This document shows positions 7,318 to 15,708 of a stretch of DNA of 64,000 bases, in pieces. Position 1 is the first letter of the stretch. Every line of letters begins with the position of its first letter. A program made the position numbers and the translations under genes. The notes below the pieces were generated by a model. It saw only the letters and a program-made list of their open reading frames with translations, did no database searches and was not told the origin of the DNA. Origin of the DNA: Runella defluvii. GTDB lineage: Bacteria > Bacteroidota > Bacteroidia > Cytophagales > Spirosomataceae. The stretch is from positions 29,509 to 93,508 of the forward strand of contig NZ_JACIBY010000004.1 in assembly GCF_014195535.1 (NCBI RefSeq), given 5' to 3'.

Positions 7318-9645
7318 ATGTTTAAACAACGTACTTTTTTGCTTTTGATAGCGGTGTTAGGTGGTATGCTGACGACCTATGCCCAATCGTTATCCCTCAA
7401 AAATGCTACCATTTTGGTATCGCCGTCGGTGCCAGTACCTATGCGCGAAACGGCTCCTAAAGTTTTTACGGAAGAAATCAACAAACGGACGCAGTTGCTA
7501 CTCAAGCCCGCCACGGCTTGGCCCAAAACGGGCGTGACGGTGGCAATGGCGCTGTCGAGCGACCGAGAACTGTTCGGGAAAGCGTTGCCTGCTCGAAAAG
7601 CGGGCGATGCGGCCGAGACTCGGGCGGAAGGTTTTCGGGTGGTGGTCGATGGGCAAACGCTCTGGATTATCGGTGCCGATGCCCGTGGGGTGTTGTTTGG
7701 GACGGGCTGGGTGCTGCGCCATTTGGAGATGTCGGCGGGGAATGCGTTGCTCGCACCTACGACCGACGTCGCGACGTCGCCCGCGTACCCGATTCGCGGA
7801 CATCAGCTGGGCTACCGCCATACCGCCAATTCGTACGATGCGTGGACGGTTGGGCAGTTTGATCAATACTTCAGAGAATTAGCGATTTTTGGTACCAATG
7901 CCGTTGAAGGGATTCCGTTTCACGAGGATGAAAAACCCAATCCGCATTTTAAAATTCCTGCCTCCGAAATGCGGGTGAAAATGGGGGAACTTTGCCAACA
8001 ATACGACCTCGATTACTGGGTATGGACGCCCGTGACGTTTGAGCTGACCGATGCCGACAAGCGTGCGGCCGAATTGCGATTGCACGAAGAGTTTTACAAA
8101 AAATGCCCCCGCCTCGACCACATTTTTGTACCAGGCGGCGACCCTGGTGACAATCACCCCAAATTGGTGTTGCCTTTTTTGAAAGACTTACACCAGCTAC
8201 TGACGAAGTACCACCCCAAAGCGAAAGTGTGGGTTTCGTTGCAAGGCTTTAGCGTGGAGCAAACTGATTATTTTTACCGCTATTTGGCCGAAAATAGCCC
8301 CGATTGGCTGCAAGGCGTAGTTTCGGGGCCAGGAAGTCCGCCAATGGCCGAAACGCGTTTTCGTTTGCCAAAAAAATACCAACACCGCCAGTACCCCGAC
8401 ATCACGCACAATGTTCGTTGCGAGTTTCCTGTGCGCGGTTGGGACCAAGCCTACGCGCTGACCCTCGGCCGCGAAGCGTCCAATCCGCGACCTTACGCAT
8501 TCTCTGAAATCCACCAAACGTATGCTCCTTTTACCGATGGCTTTGTGTCGTATTCGGACGGTTGCCACGACGACGTCAACAAGGTAGTGTGGAGCATGAG
8601 AGGATGGAATCCTACGATGGATGTACGTGAGATTATGACCGATTATACGCGCTTCTTTTTTGGAAAAACCGCCACTGAAAGCGCCGCCGATGGCATTGCC
8701 GCCCTCGAAAATAACTGGAAAGGCTCGCTGGTTCAAAACGGTGGGGTAGAGGCTACGTTTGCTTTTTGGAAAGGGCTGGAAACGGCTAACCCTGCTTTGA
8801 AAAACAATTGGCGTTGGCAGATGCTTTTGCTACGCGCCAACTACGATACCTACACCCGCCGCCGATTGGTGTATGAGCAATCGCTTGAAAAACAGGCAAA
8901 TGGAGTGCTTTCTCAGGCTTCAGAGCTAGGCACTGAAAAAGCCATGAACGAGGCGTTGACGCTGGTCAATCGGGCCGACCAACAAAATTGTGCGCCTGAG
9001 TTACGTCAAAAAATAGAACAATTGTGTGCCGATTTATTCACATCGATTGGGTTGCAAACAAGCGTCAAAAAACACAATGCCAAAGGCTATGAGCGTGGTT
9101 GTGTATTGGATTTTGTGGATTATCCGCTCAATAACCGTTGGTGGTTGGCCGATGAGTTTAAAAAAGTGTCCACTTTACCCTCGGAGGAAGCCAAAAAAGT
9201 ACGTTTGAAAGAAATAGCCACGTGGGAAAATCCAGGGATAGGAAGTTTTTACGACGACGTGTCGAGCGTAGCGAAAGGGCCGCGGGTGAAGACGATTTCC
9301 GAAGATGCTACCGACGTGGCATGGTGGGAAGACGGTTTCAGTCGGACTCGTTTGTCGGCGCAATTGTTTCAGAAATGCCCTGAATTAGAATACGATAACC
9401 TCCAAATGGACGCGCGGTATATTGTTCGGGTAGTTGGGTCAGGAGAAGCGCTGTTGCGCGTGGATGGGCGACGTTTGGAGCCGATTACCTATAGTCGCGA
9501 ACCTAATGGCGTTAAAGAATGGATTGTGCCCTTGACGTTGACCCAAGACGGAAAATTGCACGTTACGTTTGATGAACCCGAAGAGTCACACCTAAACTGG
9601 CGAAAGCAATCCAAAATCTCGGATGTTTGGTTGCTGAAGCAGTAG
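7318..9645 (+). CDS. Secreted glycoside-hydrolase-like protein, paralogue 1
   Basis: A 775-residue exported protein with signal peptide MFKQRTFLLLIAVLGGMLTTYAQ (in two parts: residues 1-10 and 11-23). Residues about 25-150 look like the alpha/beta N-terminal domain found before GH20 and GH67 catalytic domains (GFRVVVDGQTLWIIGADARG). A barrel-like region follows, with RGHQLGYR (160-167), VPGGDPGD (271-278), YPDITHN (359-365), LGREASNPRP (383-392) and SYSDGCHDDVNKVVWS (411-426); the acidic pairs are catalytic candidates. A helical region and a C-terminal beta domain follow. The paralogue at 20692-23106 keeps all of these blocks. I cannot assign a CAZy family. It is the last gene before a strong hairpin terminator and follows the aminotransferase by 25 bp. 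Confidence 0.75.
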   Translation: MFKQRTFLLLIAVLGGMLTTYAQSLSLKNATILVSPSVPVPMRETAPKVFTEEINKRTQLLLKPATAWPKTGVTVAMALSSDRELFGKALPARKAGDAAETRAEGFRVVVDGQTLWIIGADARGVLFGTGWVLRHLEMSAGNALLAPTTDVATSPAYPIRGHQLGYRHTANSYDAWTVGQFDQYFRELAIFGTNAVEGIPFHEDEKPNPHFKIPASEMRVKMGELCQQYDLDYWVWTPVTFELTDADKRAAELRLHEEFYKKCPRLDHIFVPGGDPGDNHPKLVLPFLKDLHQLLTKYHPKAKVWVSLQGFSVEQTDYFYRYLAENSPDWLQGVVSGPGSPPMAETRFRLPKKYQHRQYPDITHNVRCEFPVRGWDQAYALTLGREASNPRPYAFSEIHQTYAPFTDGFVSYSDGCHDDVNKVVWSMRGWNPTMDVREIMTDYTRFFFGKTATESAADGIAALENNWKGSLVQNGGVEATFAFWKGLETANPALKNNWRWQMLLLRANYDTYTRRRLVYEQSLEKQANGVLSQASELGTEKAMNEALTLVNRADQQNCAPELRQKIEQLCADLFTSIGLQTSVKKHNAKGYERGCVLDFVDYPLNNRWWLADEFKKVSTLPSEEAKKVRLKEIATWENPGIGSFYDDVSSVAKGPRVKTISEDATDVAWWEDGFSRTRLSAQLFQKCPELEYDNLQMDARYIVRVVGSGEALLRVDGRRLEPITYSREPNGVKEWIVPLTLTQDGKLHVTFDEPEESHLNWRKQSKISDVWLLKQ

Positions 9646-9650
9646 TTGCA

Positions 9651-9713
9651 ACCATATAAGACATATAAGGGATTATAAGAAAAACTTATAGGCCCTTATA
9701 TGTCTTATATGGT
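9651..9713. terminator. Long bidirectional hairpin terminator
   Basis: A perfect 21-bp inverted repeat (9651-9671 and 9693-9713; arm starts ACCATATAAGACATATAAGG) encloses an inner stem TATAAG/CTTATA around an A5 loop. It lies between convergent genes ending at 9645 and 9736, as expected for a terminator serving both. Confidence 0.8.
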
Positions 9714-9735
9714 CCCAAAAATTAGCTGCAAAAAA

Positions 9736-11241
9736 CTACAACTCCCGAATCCGAATAGCTCGGAAAGTGGCCTCGTCGCCGTGGTCTTGAAGGAGAATAT
9801 GCCCCCCAGGCATTCCAAAATCCTCCACCTCCTTAAACTTACTCGCCGCCTTCGCCTGCTTAAACTCAGGGCTGCCAATGGTATATTCGACCACTTTTAC
9901 GCCGTTGAGCCAGTGCGTCACGCGTTTGCCCTCTACCCGAATCCGTCCACGATTCCATTCTCCGATGGGCTTTTGCTGGCGTGAATTGGGTTCTATCAAT
10001 TCATACAAACTCGCCGTACGTCGCTTGTCGTTGGTATCGTTGGCAATGTCTTTGTTGCCCAAATCGTCAATCAGTTGATACTCTGGCCCTAACAGAGAAC
10101 CGTTGGGGTATTTTTTGACAAAATATTTAAGACCTGTATTGGCACCAGGAGCGAGCTTAAATTCAAATTCTAAATCAAACTGCGAGTAGGTCTTTTTGGT
10201 AATAATATCTCCTCCCCGCACTACAGCCTTGCTTTCCCCTCGGCCTTTGTTGACCACCAATTCATTGTTTTCGATGGCCCAGCCTTCTTTAGGGAACTGG
10301 TCACTTTTGGCCGAAGTCCAGCTTTGGGTTGATGTGCCGTTAAACAGCCATTCCCACGGACTTGGGGTGTGTAATTGTACCGATGGGTGCATGGTATATA
10401 GGCGGAATTGTTTGCCATCGTTTACCAGCATCCCGCTCGATTTGTCGCTTCCGAGAATAGGGTTTCGGTCGTATTTTGTCCAGTGAATGAGGTCATTAGA
10501 AACGGCCACATTGGTGCTCCATTCGCGCCAATCTTTAAAAGCCGAGGCGTGGTAATAACCGTAGTATTTCCCTTGGTACTTGATGACTTGGTTCATCGCT
10601 ACCGCAAATTTGTCGTAGCCATCAGGGCCTAAAGCAATGACAGGTTCATCTTGAACGTTCTTCCAAATTTTCAAATCGCGGGAGGTCGCGAGCCAAATTC
10701 CCAAGTCGGCCCGCTCGTAAAAGAGGTACCACGTTTTGTTTTCGTACCAAATCGCAGGCGTCCCGTAAGCCCCTTTGCTGATGGGTGTTCCGTTGGTTTG
10801 GCGAATGTCCAAATTGCCTTTTTCTTTCCAGTGAATACGGTCGGTAGAAGTAAGTAAATGAGCGACGTCGTCGCGGCCTTCGGCAAACATGTAATAAACG
10901 CCATTCACTTTCACCACCGACATATCTTCCACCCAATCCAGCCTATAAATAGGGTTTTGAGGATGGCGCTTCCAGTGAATTCCGTCCGTGGACGAGGCGT
11001 AACCGAGAAATTTGGTGGATTTGGGTTCGTTTTTGTAGCCCGTGTACCAAAGGTGGTAGGTATTTCCTTCGCGCAGGATATATCCCCGTTCGCGAATTTT
11101 TTCGTCCCACGTTTTTTGGCCTGTTCCTTCAAAAACGGGATTTTGAGGGTAGGCTTTGAAGTCCACGATTTCGGAGGGAAATTGGGCGAAACTTTGATTA
11201 AAATAACAGCAAGAAAGGGCGAGGAAAAGGAGTTTTTTCAT
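9736..11241 (-). CDS. Secreted five-bladed-propeller glycosidase-like protein fused to DUF1080
   Basis: A 501-residue exported protein (signal MKKLLFLALSCCYFNQSFA). Residues about 20-300 form a GH43/GH32/GH130-type five-bladed propeller, seen as repeated units such as NTYHLWYTGYKNE, GVYYMFAEGRDD, KTWYLFYERAD, GKYYGYYHAS and SNDLIHWTKYDRNPI. Residues about 305-500 are a DUF1080 (3-keto-disaccharide hydrolase) lectin-like sandwich: LFNGTSTQSW, FDLEFEFKLAPGANTGLKY, GEWNRGRIRVEGKRVTHWLNG, GHILLQDHG. DUF1080 enzymes act on 3-keto-glycosides made by Gfo/Idh-type oxidases, and a Gfo/Idh gene lies at 25.3 kb. Fusing this unit to a propeller suggests one protein handling two steps or using DUF1080 for binding. 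It converges on the glycosidase-like gene. Confidence 0.8.
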   Translation of the reverse strand: MKKLLFLALSCCYFNQSFAQFPSEIVDFKAYPQNPVFEGTGQKTWDEKIRERGYILREGNTYHLWYTGYKNEPKSTKFLGYASSTDGIHWKRHPQNPIYRLDWVEDMSVVKVNGVYYMFAEGRDDVAHLLTSTDRIHWKEKGNLDIRQTNGTPISKGAYGTPAIWYENKTWYLFYERADLGIWLATSRDLKIWKNVQDEPVIALGPDGYDKFAVAMNQVIKYQGKYYGYYHASAFKDWREWSTNVAVSNDLIHWTKYDRNPILGSDKSSGMLVNDGKQFRLYTMHPSVQLHTPSPWEWLFNGTSTQSWTSAKSDQFPKEGWAIENNELVVNKGRGESKAVVRGGDIITKKTYSQFDLEFEFKLAPGANTGLKYFVKKYPNGSLLGPEYQLIDDLGNKDIANDTNDKRRTASLYELIEPNSRQQKPIGEWNRGRIRVEGKRVTHWLNGVKVVEYTIGSPEFKQAKAASKFKEVEDFGMPGGHILLQDHGDEATFRAIRIREL

Positions 11242-11274
11242 AGTGGGAAAATAGAAATGGAAGGGAGGGGAAAT

Positions 11275-12120
11275 TTACTCTTTCCCCAGTGAAAATGTGA
11301 TGCCAAACGTGTTTTGGAAACGAACGGGTTTGCCCCATTTAACGGCGGGACTCCAGTTGTTCATTAATTTGATGAGACGTATTGCTTCTTCGTCGCAACC
11401 GCCACCGATGCCCTTGATGACCCGTACCGATTCGGGAATGACTTTCCCTTTTTCATTGATGATAAAGCCTAGCCATACCTTGCCGCTGATTTTCTCTTTG
11501 GCGGCCTTTTCTGGATATTTCATGTTGTTGGCAATGACATTGCTTATGCCTTTTAACCCAGAAGCGTAGGCGGCAGGAACTTCCACGTCGGGGGCGATAA
11601 AACCTTCGGTGAGACTTTTGGCGTAGATGTCGCTGCTATCGGCCAATACCCTCGCTTCGGCAGTGTAAGGCGATTGGGGGTAGCCGCTCACTTTACGAAA
11701 GAGTTCTCCTGCTCGTTGGAAGTCGAGTTGTTGGTAGCGTTGTTTGGCAAGGGTCCAATAGTTGGTCATCAGCGTGGCTTGTACGGTGCTGTCTTTGGGA
11801 TTAATGTCTAATATTTTTTCATACACAGTCATGGTTACTTTGGCGGCGTCCGCATCTTTAGATAACTCCTGAATCGAATGCCAAAAACCTAAGCACTTGT
11901 CGCAGTTTTCGAGTTGCATGATGAGGTAGTCATCATTTTCATTGCCAGTTACTTGTTTTGCCTTTTCGTACAGTTCTTTGGCTTGTTGATACTTGCCTGC
12001 TAAAAAGAGTTTGTCAGCTTGAGCTTTGTGGCCAGTGCTGTCTTTGGGTGGGGTAGATTGCGCATGTAATGCGTTACTTATCAGGAATGTTAGTAGGGTC
12101 AGTAGTGTAAGAAATTTCAT
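11275..12120 (-). CDS. TPR protein with C-terminal TonB domain
   Basis: A 281-residue periplasmic protein: signal peptide MKFLTLLTLLTFLISNALHAQ, TPR-like helices at about 30-165 (ADKLFLAGKYQQAKELYEKA, MTVYEKILDINPKDSTVQA), then a TonB-C fold at about 195-281 with AKEKISGKVWLGFIINEKGK and a GCDEEAIRLIKLMNNWSPA helix. It lacks the N-terminal membrane anchor and Pro-rich spacer of classical TonB, so it is not a standard energy transducer; such soluble TonB-C proteins are frequent in Bacteroidota and their partners are unclear. It lies downstream of the XylR-like gene on the same strand, 142 bp away, with AT-rich DNA between and probably its own promoter. Confidence 0.8.
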   Translation of the reverse strand: MKFLTLLTLLTFLISNALHAQSTPPKDSTGHKAQADKLFLAGKYQQAKELYEKAKQVTGNENDDYLIMQLENCDKCLGFWHSIQELSKDADAAKVTMTVYEKILDINPKDSTVQATLMTNYWTLAKQRYQQLDFQRAGELFRKVSGYPQSPYTAEARVLADSSDIYAKSLTEGFIAPDVEVPAAYASGLKGISNVIANNMKYPEKAAKEKISGKVWLGFIINEKGKVIPESVRVIKGIGGGCDEEAIRLIKLMNNWSPAVKWGKPVRFQNTFGITFSLGKE

Positions 12121-12262
12121 ATTTTTGGGTTAGATAATTTTGGGCAAAAATACCTTGATTTCTTAATTCTCCCACTATTTTTAATGTCGCTTTATGCCTT
12201 TTTTCTTTTTAAAGTTCAACTATTTCATTATTCTCTAAAACTAAGAATGACGGCAAAATTCC

Positions 12263-13426
12263 CTATTTTCCTGCTAAATACTTATTGCGATATTCGATGG
12301 GGGTACAGCCTTTGATTTGCCGAAATTGCCGCGCAATGTTTTTACTGTCGGTGAGGCCCATGTCAAGCGCGATTTCAAAAACCGTCATGTCAGTTTCGAG
12401 CAATTTTTGGGTAAATTTCTCGATACGTAAATTAAAAATGTACTTGTAAATCGGGTAGCCCGTAATGTCCTGAAAACGTTGCTCCAACGCCCGCCGCGAC
12501 AACGGTACTTGTTTGACTACGTCATCGACTTGCAGGTTTTTGTCAATATTTTGGTGAATAAATTTCAAAGACGAAGCAATGTACTTGTCGTTGGTAGCAT
12601 AAATGTCAGTGGACTGGCGCGTGATTACCTGCGTTGGTTTTACGTAAATGTCGTAAAAATCCGACGTTCCGTGCTCAATCATGTGGTGCAACAACTTGGC
12701 CGCATCGTAGCCACCTTTTTCGGTGTCTTGGGCAATGCTCGAAAGCGGTGGGTCCGAAAACTCACAAATCATTTCGTCGTTATCGACGCCCAACACGGCC
12801 ACTTCTTCGGGGATACGGATATTGGCCAAACGACAGGCTTCCGTAATGTGCTGCCCTTGGTTGTCGTCGCAAGCCATGAGGGCAAGCGGTTTGGGGAGCG
12901 AATTGAGCCATTGGCTCAGGGGGCTAGGTTTGTAGTACCACAGTTCACTCGACCGCGACATGGCGTGCTCAAAATAATGCACAGGGTAGCCCGCTTTCCG
13001 TATGCGTGCCTCAAAACCTTCGGCCCGCTCGCGCGACCAAACGATGTCTTTGAAACCGTAAAAAGCAAAGTGTTTGAAGCCTTTTCGGAGAAAATACTCG
13101 GCGCCTAGGTGTCCTGCTTCGTAGTGATCGCCTGTGATGTTGGGAATTTCTTTGAAACGCTCTTTAAAGTCTTGGGCAATGACGGGAATTCCTGCTTCCA
13201 CGATTTTAGAAATCTTGGGGTCGTTGTACAACTGTCCAATGATGCCGTCGGCTTCCCATTCGAGCGCCCATTCCAAAATCCCGTCGATACCAATCGTTTC
13301 GCGCTGAAACAGGGGCATTCGACAAAAAATCCACGGGCCATGCTCTTTCGAGTACTTCGAAATTCCTTGAAGTAAGCCTTTGCTGTATTCTTCGGCAAAG
13401 TCGATGAGAAGGATAATTTTGTACAT
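12263..13426 (-). CDS. XylR-like AraC-family regulator with LacI-type sensor domain
   Basis: A 387-residue transcription factor of the XylR type. Residues about 1-270 are a periplasmic-binding-protein-like sugar sensor (YKIILLIDFAEEYSKGLLQG, GDHYEAGHLGAEYFLRKGFK, GVDNDEMICEFSDPPLSSIA); residues about 285-387 are an AraC DNA-binding domain with two HTHs (DDVVKQVPLSRRALEQRFQD, FEIALDMGLTDSKNIARQFR). Length matches E. coli XylR (392). Its ATG directly follows the TAG of the MFS transporter gene, so it is the last gene of the GH20-kinase-transporter operon. It most likely senses the imported sugar or its phosphate and activates the cluster; amino sugar rather than xylose is implied by context. 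Confidence 0.88.
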   Translation of the reverse strand: MYKIILLIDFAEEYSKGLLQGISKYSKEHGPWIFCRMPLFQRETIGIDGILEWALEWEADGIIGQLYNDPKISKIVEAGIPVIAQDFKERFKEIPNITGDHYEAGHLGAEYFLRKGFKHFAFYGFKDIVWSRERAEGFEARIRKAGYPVHYFEHAMSRSSELWYYKPSPLSQWLNSLPKPLALMACDDNQGQHITEACRLANIRIPEEVAVLGVDNDEMICEFSDPPLSSIAQDTEKGGYDAAKLLHHMIEHGTSDFYDIYVKPTQVITRQSTDIYATNDKYIASSLKFIHQNIDKNLQVDDVVKQVPLSRRALEQRFQDITGYPIYKYIFNLRIEKFTQKLLETDMTVFEIALDMGLTDSKNIARQFRQIKGCTPIEYRNKYLAGK

Positions 13427-14680
13427 CTAGGAAAAAAGTTCTTTCCAACTTTTAATGGTCGCGTTGGTCACAAGGGGTTTTGCCCAAAAACCAATGCTCA
13501 AAATATATCCCAAAGTAATCATCAAAAACAACATCGCCAAACGTAAGCCTACTAATTCGGCCAAGCCCCCAATGATGAGTGGCACCACCGCGCCGCCCGC
13601 GATGCCCGAACACAAAATCCCCGAAAACGTCCCGTGGTGATAAGGAACGGAATTGAGGGCCAACGAGACGATAATCGACCACATCACCGAAGCAAAAAAA
13701 CCGCTCATTGGAAAGGCATACAGGGCCATTTCGAGCGGCCCAAACAAGCCTACTAACACCGAAACAATGGCTCCAACGGTGAAAAGCAGCAGTACCCGAC
13801 GGCTATCGAAGAGTTTCAACAAAACAAGCCCTAAAATACAGCCAATGGTGAGCAAGCCCCAAAAATACGAAATCACCGAAGCTCCTTCCGTCGCTGGGTC
13901 AACGTTGTGGTAGGTTTGCAGAAATTTTGACGTCCAGTTAGCAATGCCCTGTTCCGTACCGACGTACGCAAAAATCCCTAGAAAAAACAGGTAAACGTAG
14001 CGGTTTTTGAGTAAGTCGTTGAAGGCGTTTTGGGTATCAATCTTCTCGTCTTCTTTGAGTTCTACTTCGGGAAAATGTACCATTTTTACGATGAAGACCA
14101 TCAAAAGCGCTACCACCGCAAACACCCAATACAACGAAACCCATTTCAACTCAGCAGGTACGATGCCGTTGAGCGTAGAAATAAAAGCATTCACTTCTTG
14201 TCCCGAATGAACATTCAGTACTAAGTAGCTGTAAAGCATGGGACTCAAAAAAGAAGCACCGCCAAAAAATAACTGCGCCATCACGGAGTTGAAGGCAAAA
14301 TTTGCTTCACCTCCTGCCACGCGAAGTAAAGGGTTAATTACCACTTGAAGCATGGCCATGCCGATGCCGATGATAAAAAGTGATAGGAGCGATACGGTAA
14401 ACGTAGGAACTAGCGCGAATAACAACGCCCCACCAAATGCCAACAAAAAAGCCCAGAAAAGCACCTTTTTCTCACGGTATTTTTCGACCAATATCCCCGA
14501 AGGAATGGAGGCCACCCCGTAGGCCACAAAAAAGGCAAATGGTAAAAAACCCGCCAAGCCAATGCTGAGGTTGAAGCTATCGACAATGTCGGGGATAATG
14601 GGGCCAAGAATATTACTCAAAAACGATATAACGAAGAAGATAACGAAAATGAGAATAACAATAAAGGTGTTTCTTTTCAT
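13427..14680 (-). CDS. MFS sugar transporter, NagP/FucP-like
   Basis: A 417-residue permease with 12 predicted membrane segments (start MKRNTFIVILIFVIF). Motifs such as GILVEKYREKKVLFWAFLLA in the 2-3 loop and GGEANFAFNSVMAQLFFGGA in the first half fit the fucose/GlcNAc:H+ symporter (FHS) branch. An upstream ATG at 14728 would add 16 polar residues ahead of the first helix; 14680 is preferred. It lies 68 bp after the ROK kinase, across a short TGAG-loop hairpin, and abuts the regulator gene. Co-location with a GH20 hexosaminidase and NagX points to N-acetylglucosamine as the likely substrate, an assignment from context. Confidence 0.8.
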   Translation of the reverse strand: MKRNTFIVILIFVIFFVISFLSNILGPIIPDIVDSFNLSIGLAGFLPFAFFVAYGVASIPSGILVEKYREKKVLFWAFLLAFGGALLFALVPTFTVSLLSLFIIGIGMAMLQVVINPLLRVAGGEANFAFNSVMAQLFFGGASFLSPMLYSYLVLNVHSGQEVNAFISTLNGIVPAELKWVSLYWVFAVVALLMVFIVKMVHFPEVELKEDEKIDTQNAFNDLLKNRYVYLFFLGIFAYVGTEQGIANWTSKFLQTYHNVDPATEGASVISYFWGLLTIGCILGLVLLKLFDSRRVLLLFTVGAIVSVLVGLFGPLEMALYAFPMSGFFASVMWSIIVSLALNSVPYHHGTFSGILCSGIAGGAVVPLIIGGLAELVGLRLAMLFLMITLGYILSIGFWAKPLVTNATIKSWKELFS

Positions 14681-14704
14681 GTGGTTTTGGGTTTTGGATT
14701 TGGT

Positions 14705-14722
14705 CGGGTTGTGAGCAACCCG
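14705..14722. repeat. Single TGAG-loop hairpin
   Basis: CGGGTTG-TGAG-CAACCCG, a perfect 7-bp stem with the TGAG loop shared by the arrays at 30.4 and 56.6 kb. It lies between the ROK kinase and MFS transporter genes of one operon, so if transcribed it would fold in the messenger and could affect relative expression. Confidence 0.6.
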
Positions 14723-14748
14723 CTGCACATTTTACTCGACACTCCCTC

Positions 14749-15609
14749 TTACCTCAAGCTGCTCACAGGTACTTTGGCATCTTGCAATACCAACGCCGCA
14801 GCACCTAAGAGAGCGATGTCGTCGTTTTGAGACTGAAGGATTTTGATTCTTTTGAGGGTTTCGGGATAGGCGAAATCCTCAAGCGCTTCGCGCATTCCTC
14901 CTTCAAAAAACGAGTAAGCTTTGGCAATAGAACCACCCAATACAATGGCTTCGGGGTCGTAGGTGTACATGGCCGCTTTGATGGCAAAACCCAAATGTAC
15001 ACCAAATTCTTGCCATAAACGAAGGGCTTTTTTGTCGCCGTCGAGTGCGGCGTTGCTCACAAGCAGGGCCGTAGTGCCGTGAATGGCTTCAAAGAAGTTG
15101 CTCCCTGCGTAGTATTCGAGGTTGTGCTCGCGGTAAGGCAAAAGACCGATTTCGCCCGCGCCGCAGTTGCTCCCGTTGTATAACTGATTGTCGATGATAA
15201 TGCCTGACCCTAAGCCAGTTCCAATGGTCATTCCAACGACAGAGTTGTAGTGTTGGGCAACGCCATAACGATGCTCGCCGAGGCTAAAACAGTTGGCATC
15301 GTTGTTGACATAGACGGGTATGTTAAATTCTTCTTCCAAAATATCACGTAACGCTACTTTTTCCCACGAAGGGATATTGGCTACGTTATAAACGATGCCT
15401 TTTTCGACATCGACGACTGAGGGGACACCAATCCCAATGCTTCCAATGGGATGTTGGGTGAGAGGACGTATCAGGTCAAACAACTGCTCTAAAGTAGCCG
15501 ACATGGACTCCTTCTCTTGGAGGAAAACTGTGTTTTGGTGGATAATTTCCCCGTTAAACTCTATTCCCGCTTTTACTTTGGTCCCTCCTAAATCTACTCC
15601 TATTTTCAT
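14749..15609 (-). CDS. ROK-family sugar kinase (GlcNAc or glucose kinase candidate)
   Basis: A 286-residue kinase of the ROK family. It has the N-terminal phosphate loop IGVDLGGTKVKAG, the sugar-binding and catalytic NNDANCFSLGEH (Asp in NDAN), and the second phosphate region GTGLGSGIIID. The usual ROK zinc site (CxCGxxGC) is missing: after GAGEIGLLPY the chain passes quickly to LEYYAGSNFFE. Placed between the GH20 hexosaminidase and the MFS permease, its natural substrate is probably GlcNAc, giving GlcNAc-6-phosphate; no NagA or NagB gene lies in this window, so later steps are encoded elsewhere. Confidence 0.85.
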   Translation of the reverse strand: MKIGVDLGGTKVKAGIEFNGEIIHQNTVFLQEKESMSATLEQLFDLIRPLTQHPIGSIGIGVPSVVDVEKGIVYNVANIPSWEKVALRDILEEEFNIPVYVNNDANCFSLGEHRYGVAQHYNSVVGMTIGTGLGSGIIIDNQLYNGSNCGAGEIGLLPYREHNLEYYAGSNFFEAIHGTTALLVSNAALDGDKKALRLWQEFGVHLGFAIKAAMYTYDPEAIVLGGSIAKAYSFFEGGMREALEDFAYPETLKRIKILQSQNDDIALLGAAALVLQDAKVPVSSLR

Positions 15610-15667
15610 TGGTGCTACTTTTTAAGTGTTAACGTTGCGTATGTACTTGAGCGAACGCGTGGTGGGT

Positions 15668-15705
15668 AATTATGAATTACGAATGATGAATTACGACTTA
15701 CGAAT
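15668..15705. repeat. Short direct-repeat patch (GAATTACGA)
   Basis: The intergenic DNA between the GH20 and ROK genes holds near-copies of ATGAATTACGAATG / ATGAATTACGACTTACGAATG in tandem. It is a low-complexity patch of the kind often scattered in these genomes; no hairpin or promoter is evident. Confidence 0.35.
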
Positions 15706-15708
15706 GGG

